Shown here in pieces: positions 31,501 to 43,353 of a stretch of DNA of 64,000 bases (position 1 is its first letter; each line of letters starts with the position of its first letter). The translations under genes were made by a program, and so were the position numbers. Source of the stretch: Aspidapion aeneum (Eukaryota > Arthropoda > Insecta > Coleoptera > Brentidae); assembly GCA_963576565.1 (NCBI GenBank), contig OY755044.1, forward strand, positions 55,798,608-55,862,607. Direction: 5' to 3'. Below the pieces are notes generated by a model, which saw nothing but the letters and a program-made list of their open reading frames with translations, was not told the origin of the DNA and searched no databases.

Positions 31501-31814
31501 TTTTATAGCTTGATTTCTCCTTGTTTTTAAGTTATTTTTAAGCATGTAGATTTAACAAAATAAATATTACATGGTATGAGGTTGTTTTCAAGTAAAAAAA
31601 TACTTTGTTATTTTTGGTCACGTGAATTTAACGTTGATGTGTTTTTTGTGCTATGTGGGATCTTAAAACGAAAATGGTTAACTCATTTTGTAGATATAGA
31701 ATCAGGATTTATTTAGCGAAAGCTAAAAAAATGATTAGGAGGCATACAGCACTTCAAAGTGAGTTTGCAAATAGCAGCAAAAGCGCAAAAATAAGTGTAG
31801 CTTTTGGAAACTAA
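28568..31814 (+). pseudogene. P-element/THAP9-like transposase, catalytic exons, interrupted
   Basis: Reading across frames: VHFEESSF (end of THAP), a Lys-rich coiled-coil region, and WSNKTFEDAFKLKFVCGTAGY. FDAC follows directly after a TAA (29149-29151), at the position of the family's first catalytic acid. Then come RGVNTSWKQIVAYHF, IADISHLLKNIR (the family's D-x-x-HLLK block), DVLENVFGQMRLRQ, and, beyond element G, KTKMVNSFCRYRIRI ending at TAA 31812-31814. Lesions: frameshifts near 28700-28790, in the A-run near 29430, and near 29733; stops at 29149 and 30059; and the 974-bp insertion of G at 30685. Removing G and one AT restores the frame. Function in an intact copy: cut-and-paste transposition. 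Dead here. Other THAP9-like transposons are possible relatives. Confidence 0.88.
30686..31659. mobile_element. Element G: 974-bp TIR element (CCCACATAGCACA ends)
   Basis: The left end CCCACATAGCACAA and the right end read inward CCCACATAGCACAA are identical for 14 bp. AT at 30684-30685 and 31660-31661 is a 2-bp target duplication, confirmed because its removal restores the P-like frame (CAT GAT CTT AAA). No coding capacity. The ends resemble element D's CCCAGACAGCACA. Confidence 0.92.
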
Positions 31815-33161
31815 TTTAATTTGTTTTGTTTTTAGGATCTAGTTTTTAACCCTAGAATCGTATGATTATGTGTATATATATGGGTGTGTTTGTTTTTAAG
31901 ATCTAGTTTTTAACCCTAGAATCGTATAAATATGTGTATGTATGTGTGTGTATTAAAGCCTAACGTATGACAAAAATCGGTTTAGTAATTTTGAAGGTAA
32001 TAAGCTTTCTTCAAGGAACTCTGGAATTGTTATGGGGTATTTCTTTATCTAATCTAGATAAAAAAGTTTTGATGTTTTTTTTTATTAATGTACAGTTATA
32101 GATAAGTTATCTTTAACATTTGGTCTCCACTCCTGCATATTTTTTACTGACCTCTGCTTAAAAATTCTCCAGAATTTTATGACAAACTTTCCCCCAGAAA
32201 GGCATAGACTATAGACGCAGTTTACGATTTAGCTTAAGGAGAATACAATAAATTAATGTATGTATATATAGTATAAGTATTTTTTATAACGATGATTCTA
32301 CCAAAAGTAGACCGTTAAATATCATTTTTTGGGTGGGTTTTTAATATAACATCTCAGCTTAGCCAGTAATTTTATTTTCTTAAAATTTTTTAGGTAACTA
32401 GTTAAGTCGTAGTGTATCTCTTATTGACTAAAAAGTTCTAACAGCAAATTATTTTGGGAAAAGGAGGCAGCACTGGTGCACCACTAGTGCAGTTTTCGTA
32501 TTCTTTTGAGAAAACTAGTGCAATATTTTGTATTCCTTTGAGCAACTGGACAAGCCCAGTGTTACACTAGCGCACTTTCATATTCTTTTGAAACTGAACT
32601 GGGGCTATTTGTTGACAGCACCCAAACAGTGTCAGTGAACCACGAGTGACGCACTAACTTTTTTCAAAATTCGCTATATATGTAAATAATTCTCCATAAA
32701 GATGTCATCTGAAAAGTACCTAAATAATTGGTTAGTTTGCAGTTTATGTTAGTGGAATATGCATTTTTACCCCATAGCACCCTTTTTGTAGAATCATTTA
32801 TAAACCAAAGCTACTTGTCCACTGCACTAAAGGAACATGTTTCTGTTGCCTGCTTCCAAAAATGTTTGAGAACTTAATAATTTATTTTTATTAATTGTAG
32901 GTAGTTTTTAGTACTAGAGCTATGTGAATGTAAATATATCTAGTTTTATGTTATTTTACTTTGACCGTTATCCGATTAAAAACGAAATATCTACTTCATC
33001 TAAAAATGTTTAACTGGAAAACTACCTAAGCTAAATAATTGTTATATTCGCCATTTATAATAATAATTTTAGTATTATAAGTTATAAGGAAAATGCCAGT
33101 ATGTACCAAAGCTGCATTTATTTAAACAATTAACTTAATAAATTTAAATAAATCATATGTA
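31815..33161. other. Non-coding stretch with a small tandem duplication
   Basis: At about 31828-31950 a roughly 68-bp unit containing GATCTAGTTTTTAACCCTAG is present twice, each ending in a TGTGTATATA-like simple stretch. Around 32465-32600 short words such as ACTAGTGCA and TATTCTTTTGA recur irregularly. No gene recognised. Confidence 0.55.
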
Positions 33162-34344
33162 CAGTAAACTCTCGATTATCCGACTCTCGATAATCCGATC
33201 GCTGGATTATCCGAGTTGCGTAATACATCGGTTGAAACCATATTAACCGAGCGACGGCATATTTTTCGGGTAATTTTATGGAGAATCATAAAATTGCCAA
33301 AGCAACAGAAACTGACTGAAATTATTTAATTTTGTATTTTCGACACTTTTGGGACTAAAGTGGTCACTTAAGTCCCTTGTTTTAGGGATTAAAGTGATCC
33401 TCTTAATCTCTGTGGAGCACAAACTTACTTTTAATCCCTAAGAAGTAAAAATCCACTGTCAGTCGCTAATTCAATTACATTTATTCCCTAGGGATTTAAA
33501 ACAAAGTAATTTTTGTAGGTTAACATTTTATAATATTTTACATCTATAGAATATCGTTGAATGCAATTAGTACGGAGTGTTTCAAAATACCGTTTTATTA
33601 TATCATTTTTTGTTTATTTTTTCTATGCTAAAATCCATAAAATAGTTTATGAACCTTGTGACTAAAATGCCTCAGTCGGGCTACAAACTTTCCGCCTCGG
33701 GATTAAAAGTATCACTTTATTTTTATGTACTATTATTTTTAGACGTTCTTTTTTGTTTGTAAAATAAATCAAATATTGGTATTTATTATTAAAAAGTATT
33801 AAAAAAAATGGCACCAGCAAGCACGCACAGCCATCAATAATAGCTAGTCGTTCCGGGGGTTGAGAAGCTTTATTATATAAAAAAATGCAATTTTCTTTCT
33901 AAATCTAAAAAACGCGTTTCACTAGCCACTGTGGCTCATAATTTTTATCAATTTTTTTAATATCTCAAAAATATCGACTCATACTTTGAAAACCTTGTTT
34001 TGCTAGGTGCTGCGGTTCACGAATTTAATGGCCTTATCCATAGTTAACGAGATATTTTTGTACCAAGTGTGGTTAAAATCGGTTTATTGGTTTTTGAGTT
34101 ATCGTGTCCCAGACAGATGGACAGACAGACACCATCACAAAATTTGGTAGATGGGACTTTTTTGAACCATTTGAATAAAAGAAAAAGTTTGTTGTGGCGA
34201 TCCCAATCCCGATCCCTATAGCTTCCATATCGACCTAAGGTATGGATGGCTAATATAAGTATATAGAAAACAAAATAGATAAATACGGATTATATATTAT
34301 ATATATTATAGCCCACATTAGCTCGCATAATCGAGAGTCTACTT
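33162..34344. mobile_element. Tigger/pogo-like element, non-coding
   Basis: The left end CAGTAAACTCTCGATTATCC is followed by a second GACTCTCGATAATCCGA. The right end is GCATAATCGAGAGTCTACTT, imperfectly inverted. TA flanks both sides (33160-33161, 34345-34346). About 1.18 kb with no transposase frame left. Inside, near 34040-34135, is a piece with ATCGGTTTATTGGTTTTTGAG and a short CAGACAGA block, reminiscent of but distinct from the F family. Confidence 0.78.
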
Positions 34345-34384
34345 TAATTATGAAGGTACCTTGTTGGTATGATTTTTTATATTT

Positions 34385-34690
34385 ATGTAAGTAAATCAGG
34401 CACATCTTAAATGGGATTTTAAAAAATCCACAGGTTTGAGATTTTGGTATGTTGTAGATCTCGATATCCTGATCAAAAGTATGGCCATCAAAGATATAAT
34501 TGAATTATTTTTATCAATTTTTGGTATTAATGTTTAAATTTTACAAAAAAATCAATTTATTCGTACTACTTAGGAGGCCCATACCCGCCAGTGTATTTAG
34601 GAAACAACTATAACAGACCAAAATTTCATGAAATTCATGGATTTTTTAAAATTCCATTTAAGGTATGCCTGATCCTTTCCTACTTAAATA
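34385..34690. mobile_element. MITE with about 50-bp inverted ends
   Basis: The left ATCAGGCACATCTTAAATGG and TTTTAAAAAATCCA pair with the right TGGATTTTTTAAAATTCCAT and TTAAGGTATGCCTGAT in reverse complement. About 305 bp, no coding potential. Target duplication not resolved. Confidence 0.75.
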
Positions 34691-35471
34691 CATTTAGCTT
34701 AAAAAGTATTTCAATAAAAAATAAATAAAAGAGTTTTTTGTTTTTCTGAATTAAAAATCAAAAAATTTTCGGAGCCAAAGATACAAGTAAAACCAAACAT
34801 TTCTTTACACAATTGGACACGAAAATTTTTAAAATATTTTCTTTAAACAACTACCATATAATGTTTACCTCATGGTACATCTGACCCTCGGAACGGAAAT
34901 TTAAAAAATATGTTTTTACACAATATGTACATACTTCCCCAAAGACAAATTTTTATGAATTCTTATGATTTTATGACCGGTGGCCGCGCTAATATTGTGA
35001 TATAGTTTCTATTTATTTTACTGCATTTTTGTAAAAACATCTGTTTTATGTCCGTTTCGAAGGTTAGATACCATAAGCCTGCCTCCCTTTGTTTAAACCG
35101 ATCAGCGATTGGGGAGGTTAAGCTTCCTACAGACCTCAACATTTCGACAAAAAACAAACACATCAACGAGCCGAACGAACTAGTTTGGCCGGGACAAACG
35201 CGTTTGCAAACAATTCGGCGAACGGTTCGTGGAATTGACTCCGTCCAAACTGGCATTTGGTTTGCCGTTCGGCTCGTTGCTCTGTTCGTTAAAATAATAA
35301 AATTATAATAAAACCAAACCGTAAACTGAATTTACCTAAAGCTAACTCGGCAATCCCTCCATTGGTGTTTTAAACCAATGGAGTAAGACTTTTTTTAATA
35401 GTAGGTTTCTCTATTTATTCGTCACTTTATGGTGGCACCACTGGCGTATATAGAAAAAAGTTTCGGGGTGG
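34691..35471. other. Unassigned stretch
   Basis: Two overlapping opposite-strand frames (34963-35256 minus, 35048-35308 plus) show no family motifs. GAGCCGAACGAAC (35169-35181) is nearly inverted at GTTCGGCTCGTTG (35266-35278), suggesting a small hairpin-type repeat. Nothing else recognised. Confidence 0.4.
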
Positions 35472-35602
35472 GCCCAAGGCAGTTTGGGGGGGGGGGGCCC
35501 GAGACCCCATGAGGCCGTATTTTATGCTATTTTATGTTTGTATTCAGGAAATATGTGGAAAATATCTAAAAAAATCTTAGCTTCGGGGGGGGGGGGGGGG
35601 GG
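35472..35602. repeat. Two poly-G runs in a degenerate repeat
   Basis: An interrupted run of about 13 G near 35485-35497 and another of 18 or more near 35585-35602 lie in a repeat-like context with GGGCCCGAGACCCC. Candidate G-quadruplex sequence and a likely sequencing-difficult spot. The apparent glycine-rich peptide is not a gene. Confidence 0.7.
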
Positions 35603-35664
35603 CGGGGTTTTACATGTAAAACTGGATTTTGCAAGAAAGAGAGGGCAATATGAGTTGCCGACCT

Positions 35665-35728
35665 CAGGGGGTCGATTTTTGTAAATTAACCTTCCGATCG
35701 TTTTGACCGACTAAAAAATTTTAGCCTC
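35665..35728. repeat. Left member of a distant inverted pair (with 62252-62312)
   Basis: GGGTCGATTTTTGTAAATTA and the following CCGATCGTTTT...CTAAAAAATTTTAGCC match the reverse complement of 62252-62312, with scattered differences. The spacing is 26.6 kb. It could be a dispersed repeat in opposite orientation or the ends of a large nested element; no target duplication is clear. Confidence 0.6.
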
Positions 35729-37334
35729 AAGATTTAACGTGATGCCCGGCAACGCCGCCTGTCTAGACTCCACAGCACCTCTTGGCAGTGGCGATGAATA
35801 ACGTGGAGGGTCGTCGCACAGTGGGACCAATTGTTATAATTTAGCAGATTTGTATTACAAGATTAAGGGGTAGTAAATCCACAAAATTTTAGCTACCGAT
35901 GTACCGGGTGTCCTATAAAAACATTTCATATGCAGCTAAATATTTGACCAGGTACTGATTTAAATTTTTTTTAAATATTTGTAAAGTAAATAAATTTTTC
36001 AATCCAACTAAACAAAAATGATCGCAAATATAAAATAAAGATTATTTCAGATACTACTTAACCAATTTTAATTACATTACATGTTTTATAAGCCCTTGTT
36101 AAGGCGATTTTTTTACGCTATGACATGTGCTAGTCAGGCTGAACCAGCGAAGCCGGCTATTGTTATTTTTTTGGGTTAGTTATTAATCAATTGGAATAAG
36201 AAACCGATACCTTCCTTAAGGCTTTAAATGCAAATAAAGATTAATACGGCTTTTTTTAAAATTCAAGATGGCTACTATACGCTAAAACTATACAACTTAT
36301 TTGTTTTAATTGACGGAACATTTATATTTAATTTGGTTACACGGTTGCAAAATCACTAATTTAAAAAGGCAGTCATTAAAACAAAATTAAAGAGAATGTC
36401 ACATACTTGGATTTATATAACGATACTCTTTTTAAAAATAATTCCGCATTTTTAGATTATTTATAGTTTTTACCTGATAGCTTTGGCTGGGATGTGGGTA
36501 TAATTGTTTTTTCCTTTAAAATCGGTTTAATTTTAAATTTAATCACTGCTTCAAAGTCAAACTCTTAAGGCAATCCAAATATAAAATAAAGATAACTCCA
36601 TTTTGATGGTTATATTGTTATATTTGTGAAAATGCAAACATTTACTTAATTAAAGTTTTTTTTTTAATAATATCTAACCAAACCACTTTTAATTAATGTT
36701 TTAGTACAGTTATTCCTTAACCCTCATTCTTTATGTACAATTTGTACGGAAAAATAATAAAGATTTGATTTAATTTGAAAAATAATATTTATGTTTACAA
36801 ATACTTGTCTACTTTTTAAAACTATCGGTCATTTTTCATATGTATGAAATAATGTCTAAAGTAGTAAACACTTGTTTAATGGACTAATTAGGTCAAAAGT
36901 CATAAACCTAATCGAACCAATGCAAAAAAAGGGCGGACATTTGTAGCCTAGCCTACAATTAGTACCTAGACTATTGCGCCACCGAGGGGAGCGACTTGTC
37001 CGTTCATTTAATAGGTTTAATTTTTAGATCGGAAAAAGATTTAAGTAATGGAAGATATAAGGAAACTCGTACAAGGGGGACGAGTGTGATATAGTTTAGG
37101 TAGGCTAGATTAGTTTACTGAAGATGGGCTCCACCTGCTAGTACCTAAAATAAGTATTGCAAAAAAATACAAATAATGAGAATTTTCTTTCTTCTACCCT
37201 CCCATATATTGTGCACATGACAGAAAATATTCAATGAAAAAAATGTCGCCGCGTACAAAAATTTGAGAAAAATTAGGCACTATTAGAAAAAAATTCGTTT
37301 GTTTAGCACGCTCTTCCACTCAGGCCCATATATA
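35729..37334. other. AT-rich stretch, no gene recognised
   Basis: Contains recurrent words (AAATATAAAATAAAGAT near 36028 and 36577) and AT-rich runs typical of old repeats. No coding frame of interest on either strand. Confidence 0.5.
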
Positions 37335-37893
37335 CAGGGTGTTCAATAACATAATTTTAGTATTAAATTTCTTGAGTGATTTTAAGACAAAAAGTTCATA
37401 TAAACATAGGTCTATAAACGCTTAGTTTTCGAGATAATATTTTTTGTTTATTTTGATACAGCCGCCATGCCATACCGAAGCATTTTTTATTTTGATGGTA
37501 GCAGTCTTTGGCGCAAAAGCTTTTTTATAAACGGTTAGATATGCGAAAAAATTGCAAGAGACAAAAAAATTTGCAAAGGAAACAAGGATTTTATTTCTTG
37601 TTTTAGTATCTACCAGTGGCTTACAACAAAAAAATAACCCAGGAAAAAAGTGACATGAGCCCTGAAAAAGTATAACCTTCTAGATTTTTACTATCGTTTG
37701 ATATGTCTTATAGTGTAATGACACCAGCTAAATATATGTGTTAAATTTGAGCTGCATATCTCAAAAACTGCACGAGCTATAAACAAAAAACTAAAAAATA
37801 TATGAAATTTTAACACCCTGTATCTCGAAAACTAAGCGTTTGCGTGTCTATGTTTATATAAACTTTTTGACTTACAATAACTTAAACACCTTG
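37335..37893. mobile_element. Element H copy 2
   Basis: Begins CAGGGTGTTCAATAACATAA and ends near AACACCTTG, with TATA on both sides (37331-37334 and 37894-37897). Shares with copy 1 the words GACAAAAAGTTCATA, TAAACGCTTAGT, TGCACGAGCTATAAACAAAA and TAACACCCTGTATCTC. About 559 bp, non-coding. Confidence 0.8.
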
Positions 37894-39894
37894 TATAAAT
37901 AAAAAATTGTATATGATCCGATTTGAATTAGAAATTCAGTACAAAAAAAACTGTGTACTAAGTAAAACATACATAAGTTTGAAACACATATTTAAGTCCT
38001 ACAAGTTTCTTAAAACATTGTTGCAACTCTTGTCTTATTTTGGAACACAAGTTCCACAACGGCACAGAATGTTTCTTCTTTTTAAAAACATTTTTTGTAT
38101 TAGAAGAGGACACTGATCTATCTTTTATATTTAACCATAAAGATTTCGTTGAGCCTTAACTTATGGAAAATAAAAACGTGATCTGGTTTATTTAGGAAAA
38201 TACCTGTTATGTTTGATCGTGGACACATTCCCCTACCCAAATGCAAAAGTGACTTTTACAAAGTTATGTCATATCATTAAATAAAAAATTATTGTGTGTG
38301 CTTAAGACCACACGGCAGAAGTGTACCCAAGTAACACAAACTGGACAATATAGTTTAAAAGCAAAAACTCTGCTGTGAAAGTGTTGTCAGAGCTTAGTTT
38401 TTGCTGTAAAACAGCTAGCTGTGGTTTAGAAATTATTTTAGCTATAGAACCTCTCTGATAGCAGGTGTTTATGGATAAAATGGCTATTGATGTAATATTA
38501 CCCAGGACTTGTTCTTTTAAAGTTAAATAATTGCTAATAAGCATGCTAAAATTTAGCTAGCTAAATAACATAAATTTTAGGCTCTTATTCCTATTATTTA
38601 GCTACTAAAAACGGCAATTTAGCAATTTTGTAATTTAAGCTGTTTATTACAAAACTTTTGAACAGCCCCTAACAATGCTTGGCCAGAAGACCAGTGCGAT
38701 TATGACTGTTGAAAAAAGGAGGATTTATTGTCAAATTGTTTCAGGCCTGATCCAAGGTTCGTAAAGAAACCGGTTGTGTGGTAACTCCCAGCCAATCACG
38801 CGGCATTTTGCCTGCTCCACGGTCAACAAAGAAAGACCTATACGTTACATTATGAGAGAAATAAAGATCTATTTAAAAGCAGGAAAAATACCAAAATTTA
38901 TTAAAAAATTAAATAATTTAAAAATTTATGAAAAAAATTCCAATAGTTTTATAAATATCAGATTCAGGACACGATTATAAATACTTTTGCTACTCTCTTG
39001 TTCAATTTAATTAAATTTTTACGCCGAACTCTAAAGCAAACTAGCCACATATTATTGGTTTTTTTTGGTGGGTGGGAAATAACTAAAACTAGATTTTTTT
39101 GTGTAAAATGTAATCAAAAATTTTTTTAAAAAAGGATGTTAAAATGACTAGTCAATAAGGCAGTGGGAACATTCATAAATAACATAACGCAAAGATTCAG
39201 GATTTTTGATCACCTCTTCTTAACGCATTTTCAAGAAATATCATAAAAAATACATCGACTGTAACGCAAGGCTAATATTACTTCACTCCTGCTTGAGCGT
39301 TATACAGAGTGTTAAGTGTCCACCATTGCTAACTTTTTTATTATTAAAGATAGAAAAATGTTTAATTTAGCAAAATAGTAGAATTTTTAATGCTGTTTAA
39401 GATACTTAAATTTAAAAAAAATAGAACATCGCTTTTTGCAGTTTTTGAGTTTTTCAAAAAACATTTCAAAAAATGTATATACCCTGTATTTTATATTTTT
39501 TTTTGATAGGCCTTTTAATTCTAAACAATTAAAAATTTGCCTAAAGTTTAAAATAATAACGAAGACATTTTAAATTCAAAATTACGTAAGTATTTTAATT
39601 TTAGTTGGTAGAAAGTAGTCTAAGCGTAATTTTGAATTTGGAATATTTTCGTTGTTTTTAACTTTACGAAAATAAATCAAATATTTAAAATAAATTAACA
39701 GCAATATTATTTTCCTCAATTTTTACGAAATTAAAAAAAAAATGTTAAGTTTAATTTTTTTTCAAGAAAAGGTAGTTATGCTGTATAATAGGTACATCAT
39801 TTAAGAACTATTTTTAGCAGGCGCCTTAAAAACAGCCAACAACATTGAGTATTTTTTAAACTATTAGTAATTTTCTATGTGAATGTAAAGTTTA
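37894..39894. other. AT-rich stretch, no gene recognised
   Basis: Short frames at 37907-38116, 38302-38544 (minus) and 38774-38980 have no motifs. The 25-bp segment near 38762 (CGTAAAGAAACCGGTTG...) is imperfectly inverted at about 40711-40736, which might mark an old roughly 2-kb TIR element spanning this interval. Confidence 0.4.
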
Positions 39895-39902
39895 TTTCAT
39901 AA

Positions 39903-40274
39903 CAGCGGCGTAGCGTGCCCGAAGGGGCGGGGGGGGCGCCAGCTAAAAAGGGCGCCTCTGAAAAAATCTTACGGCAAAAAAAACCAAAAGGTCAAATCTT
40001 GCAACCAAAAAGAAGAAGAACCGCGCCGTAGAAATTTGAACCGCGCCGTCTCCAAAAAAAAAAAAAAGGTCATCGTATGTCAGGGGGCGACCGATAAGTC
40101 ACAAAGGCGCCTCTGACGAAATCTTGCAACTAAAAAAACAAAGGTCATCATGTATGAGGGGGCGGCCGATACGGCACAAGGGCGCCTCTCCCACCTATGG
40201 GGCGCCACTACCCTCGGGGCGGGGGGGCGGGGGGGGGCGACGAACCCCCCGCGCCCCCCCACGCTACGCCGCTG
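39903..40274. mobile_element. hAT-type MITE, G-rich, 372 bp
   Basis: The ends are CAGCGGCGTAGCGTG and its reverse complement CACGCTACGCCGCTG. They are flanked by a perfect 8-bp duplication, TTTCATAA, at 39895-39902 and 40275-40282, the hAT signature. The interior has poly-G runs, GGCGCC words and repeated AAGGGCGCCTCT-like phrases. Two opposite-strand frames across it are artefacts of composition. Confidence 0.95.
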
Positions 40275-40282
40275 TTTCATAA

Positions 40283-42763
40283 TCTTTGTCCTGGCCTATA
40301 CTGATTCTGATGATAACTATCAAAAAGTTATCTTAAAAATTATGTGTTGGTTGCAGATATCAGATGCAGTATAGAGAGAAAACCCATACCCCCCAAGGTC
40401 TATGTCCCAGCTCCCCTTGTAACCTTGTATGACCCACATTGTATGGGTAGAAAACAACCGACACAGGAAAATTTGTGTTTGTTAAAATTTAAATTATAAT
40501 TAAAACCTCACCAGTTCTTTTACTTAGTTTTTAATACATTTATAGTAAGCACGTAACAGGTATTTAAACACTTACAAGACGAAAACACCCAAAAATTTCA
40601 AAATTTCCTCGCAAAAGATGAAATTTCGATAGAAACAGCGTTTGACTGCTGATTTCTAGGAAAACTGTGACGTAGCCCTGACGTCACGACCCGGCCGCCT
40701 AAACACCGAGTTACGCAACCGGTTTCTTTACGGACCGTGCCTTCTGTTTGTTGTTTTCTTTTCTAACCTAAACTGTGGGTGTGTTTTTTTTTTAAACAAG
40801 CAATCTGGTGTTTGTTTAAACAAATGTCCACTCACAGCCATAAAGGATAGTTTATTTGCCCATCTTTTAGAGTATCCCTTTATCTTTGAGAGGGAACTAA
40901 AGTTGGGTAAACAGTGACTGGTTCCTTGAAACCCTGGTGCGATGCCTTGTCAGGGAGCGCACAATGGGGCCAATCAAGGGGTCCCTGCCTGGTACTTATC
41001 AGTCCTGAGTGAACCTTAAAAGTGCTGTCAAAATTTTTTCATCAGTCTGTTTTTTGGTGTAACTCAAGGGTTGGTTTATATAACACCATAATGCACCATG
41101 GCCAAACATAATGCTTGATTTTGGTATATCGGTCCTTCATTTTTCTGCCTGCTTAGGATTAAAAGATGATATATAATTAAGCACTAACTTTGTCACCATC
41201 GTGCACTATGTGAGCTGCCGACAGCAAGTGTACAAATACTAGTAGAGTACTGTAGACTTGGTTTACTTTAGCACATAATCAGGCCAGGCTCACAAATAAG
41301 GTATGGACCCACTTGTTTAACCCATTGTATTAGGTCCTCTAGGGTGTTGCACCCTGGGCATTAAGAACCCAGTTTATCAGTTGAATAACTATCACCTCCC
41401 CCCACCGGTTTCTAGAGAACTTTAAATACAAAGGCACATTCTGGTGTATTACCTATGTAACTGAGTAAAAAAACTATTTTGGTAATACTTATTGTGTAAT
41501 AAATATGGTCTCTCAAGAATTTCCATTTATTTTAAAGTAGGTATTTAGAAAATTTTAGAGGTACAAAAAACTTTTGGCATGTTAGAAAAAAAACATTTTT
41601 TTATAAAAGAAAATCATATACTGCCTAATTAATTTTTTAAGTTTATACAATGTATGTTCAAAAAATGTAAATTGTCCTCCTTTTTGTTGTGTGTCTGAAA
41701 CCCCTCTGTTGGACCACTCACCAATGTAATACACATTTGATACAATGGTGTATTCATGGGGGTTGGAGAGGGGCCCCTTTCTTATCAAATTTTTTTAGAT
41801 TATGAATATGCTTAATAGCACCAAGGTAACCCCCAGGCCTGTCGTAAGAGCTAACTAAAGAAGCCTTGACCCATGGGTAGTCTAGTAATGGACAAACTTT
41901 GACAAGTATGTAAAAAAATATAGATTTGAGGGGGCTGGGTTAATCTGGTGATTCTCTGAATGGATTTTGTGACCGATCAGGAAATCACCACATACAGGGT
42001 ATATGGAGCCTATTTGGAACTAACAGCTAGCGCAGGCACATTGTGGCTCTCCGTACCCTGTTAATTATGTCAAAAGGTATATGACCCACCAGTGGTCTAA
42101 GGCTATAACTATGGCACTATGTGGTATATCATGATGACTAAGTTTCTGGCCTTAAATATAATTTGAAGTTTACTGGGTTCTATTTACTAGATAGAATTTA
42201 AATTGTTATCCGAGTCATACACAGTACGTACATTTGTGCACAACATACCCAGAAATGCATGTCTACGTGCCAGGTTAGATCCTTTAAGGGTGCTAATCGC
42301 CACTTCCATTCATTCATGGTATTAAAGCAAAGATGTTTAATTTCCTGTACATTATATAATTTAATTTTAATAATTATAAAAAAAAATTGTGTAAAATGAG
42401 TTGGGAGTCAATTGAAAGCAGACCCCCTTTTTGGCTTCCTTGCTCACATTTCCAAGGGGTGAGCAAATGGGCCCCATTCTGGAATGCTTTCTGGTCTTTG
42501 TACTTCATTTCTTTTAACTGCTTTCTAAAATTAAAAAATGTAAATAAAACTTTTTTAACAAAAAATTAAAAAAACCAAGGCAATGTAACATGCTTTTTTA
42601 ATTTTTTCTTACTTGGCACAAGTGAAAATTGGTAGTCAAGAGTGTGTTTAGTAAAAAACAGTCAAATCAGAATGTTCAAAAAAAAAATAGTGTTTCTTAA
42701 TGACAAATTATGAAAACCTGTCATTCAGGGACACAATGTTTGAATTCATCAGATCAAAAAATA
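40283..42763. other. Stretch without recognised genes
   Basis: Less AT-rich than its surroundings in places. Short frames (41582-41788 minus, 42387-42569 plus) show no family motif and no splice context that I trust. Might be old repeat or intergenic DNA. Confidence 0.4.
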
Positions 42764-43353
42764 TTAGCTCACACATATACTATACTATAGTAGTGTGAGC
42801 TATGGTGATCCCAATTTTTTCGAGAAAAAAAAGTTGCTCCGATTTCAAAAAATTTTATTAATCTTTGCGTTTCAGATGATTTTGAAACTTTTTTGTTGCG
42901 CCGTCTGTCTGTCTGTCTGTCTGTCTGTAACGACCAACGCGCATAACTCAAAAACCGTTTGGCCGATTTTAATGAAATTTGGTTTTGGGCCGAGATGGTC
43001 CCATTTAAAAATGAACAAAATCCACCAAGCACAAACCAAATAAAAGGGTGGGGGTTGGTTTCAAAAATTAGAGTTTATGGGAAAATATGGCGTGTGTGAC
43101 ATCAAACCAAAGGTAATTGAGTCTGGAGTTCAACAAAATACATTTTAATTTATTTAAAAAAAAGGGTGGGGGTATATTTCAAAAATTAAAGTTTAAGTGA
43201 AAATATGGCTTGTGTGATATCAAACGAAAGGTAATTGAGTCCGGAGTTGAATAAAATATATTTTAGTTTTTATTTATATTAGCTTAAACGTACACTATAA
43301 CTATAGTACTCAGTGTGAGCTTAGGGGCCCATATATTGGCAGAGTATTTTTTT
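42764..43353 (+). mobile_element. F-family copy 2, full length
   Basis: The 5' hairpin TTAGCTCACAC...GTAGTGTGAGCTATGG is followed by a unique part, then the TCTG block (42903-42928, about 6.5 units), the TAACGACCAACGCGCATAAC segment, two G-rich internal units and the 3' hairpin with AGTGTGAGCTTAGGGGCCCA. It ends ATATTGGCAGAGTATTTTTT. This is the reference layout for the family: stem-loops at both ends and an internal microsatellite, reminiscent of Helitron-derived HINE/INE-1-type elements. No coding capacity. Confidence 0.9.

Noticed and set aside
40080..40374. Glycine/proline-rich overlapping frames
   Set aside because: They lie in the G-rich hAT MITE; composition artefact.
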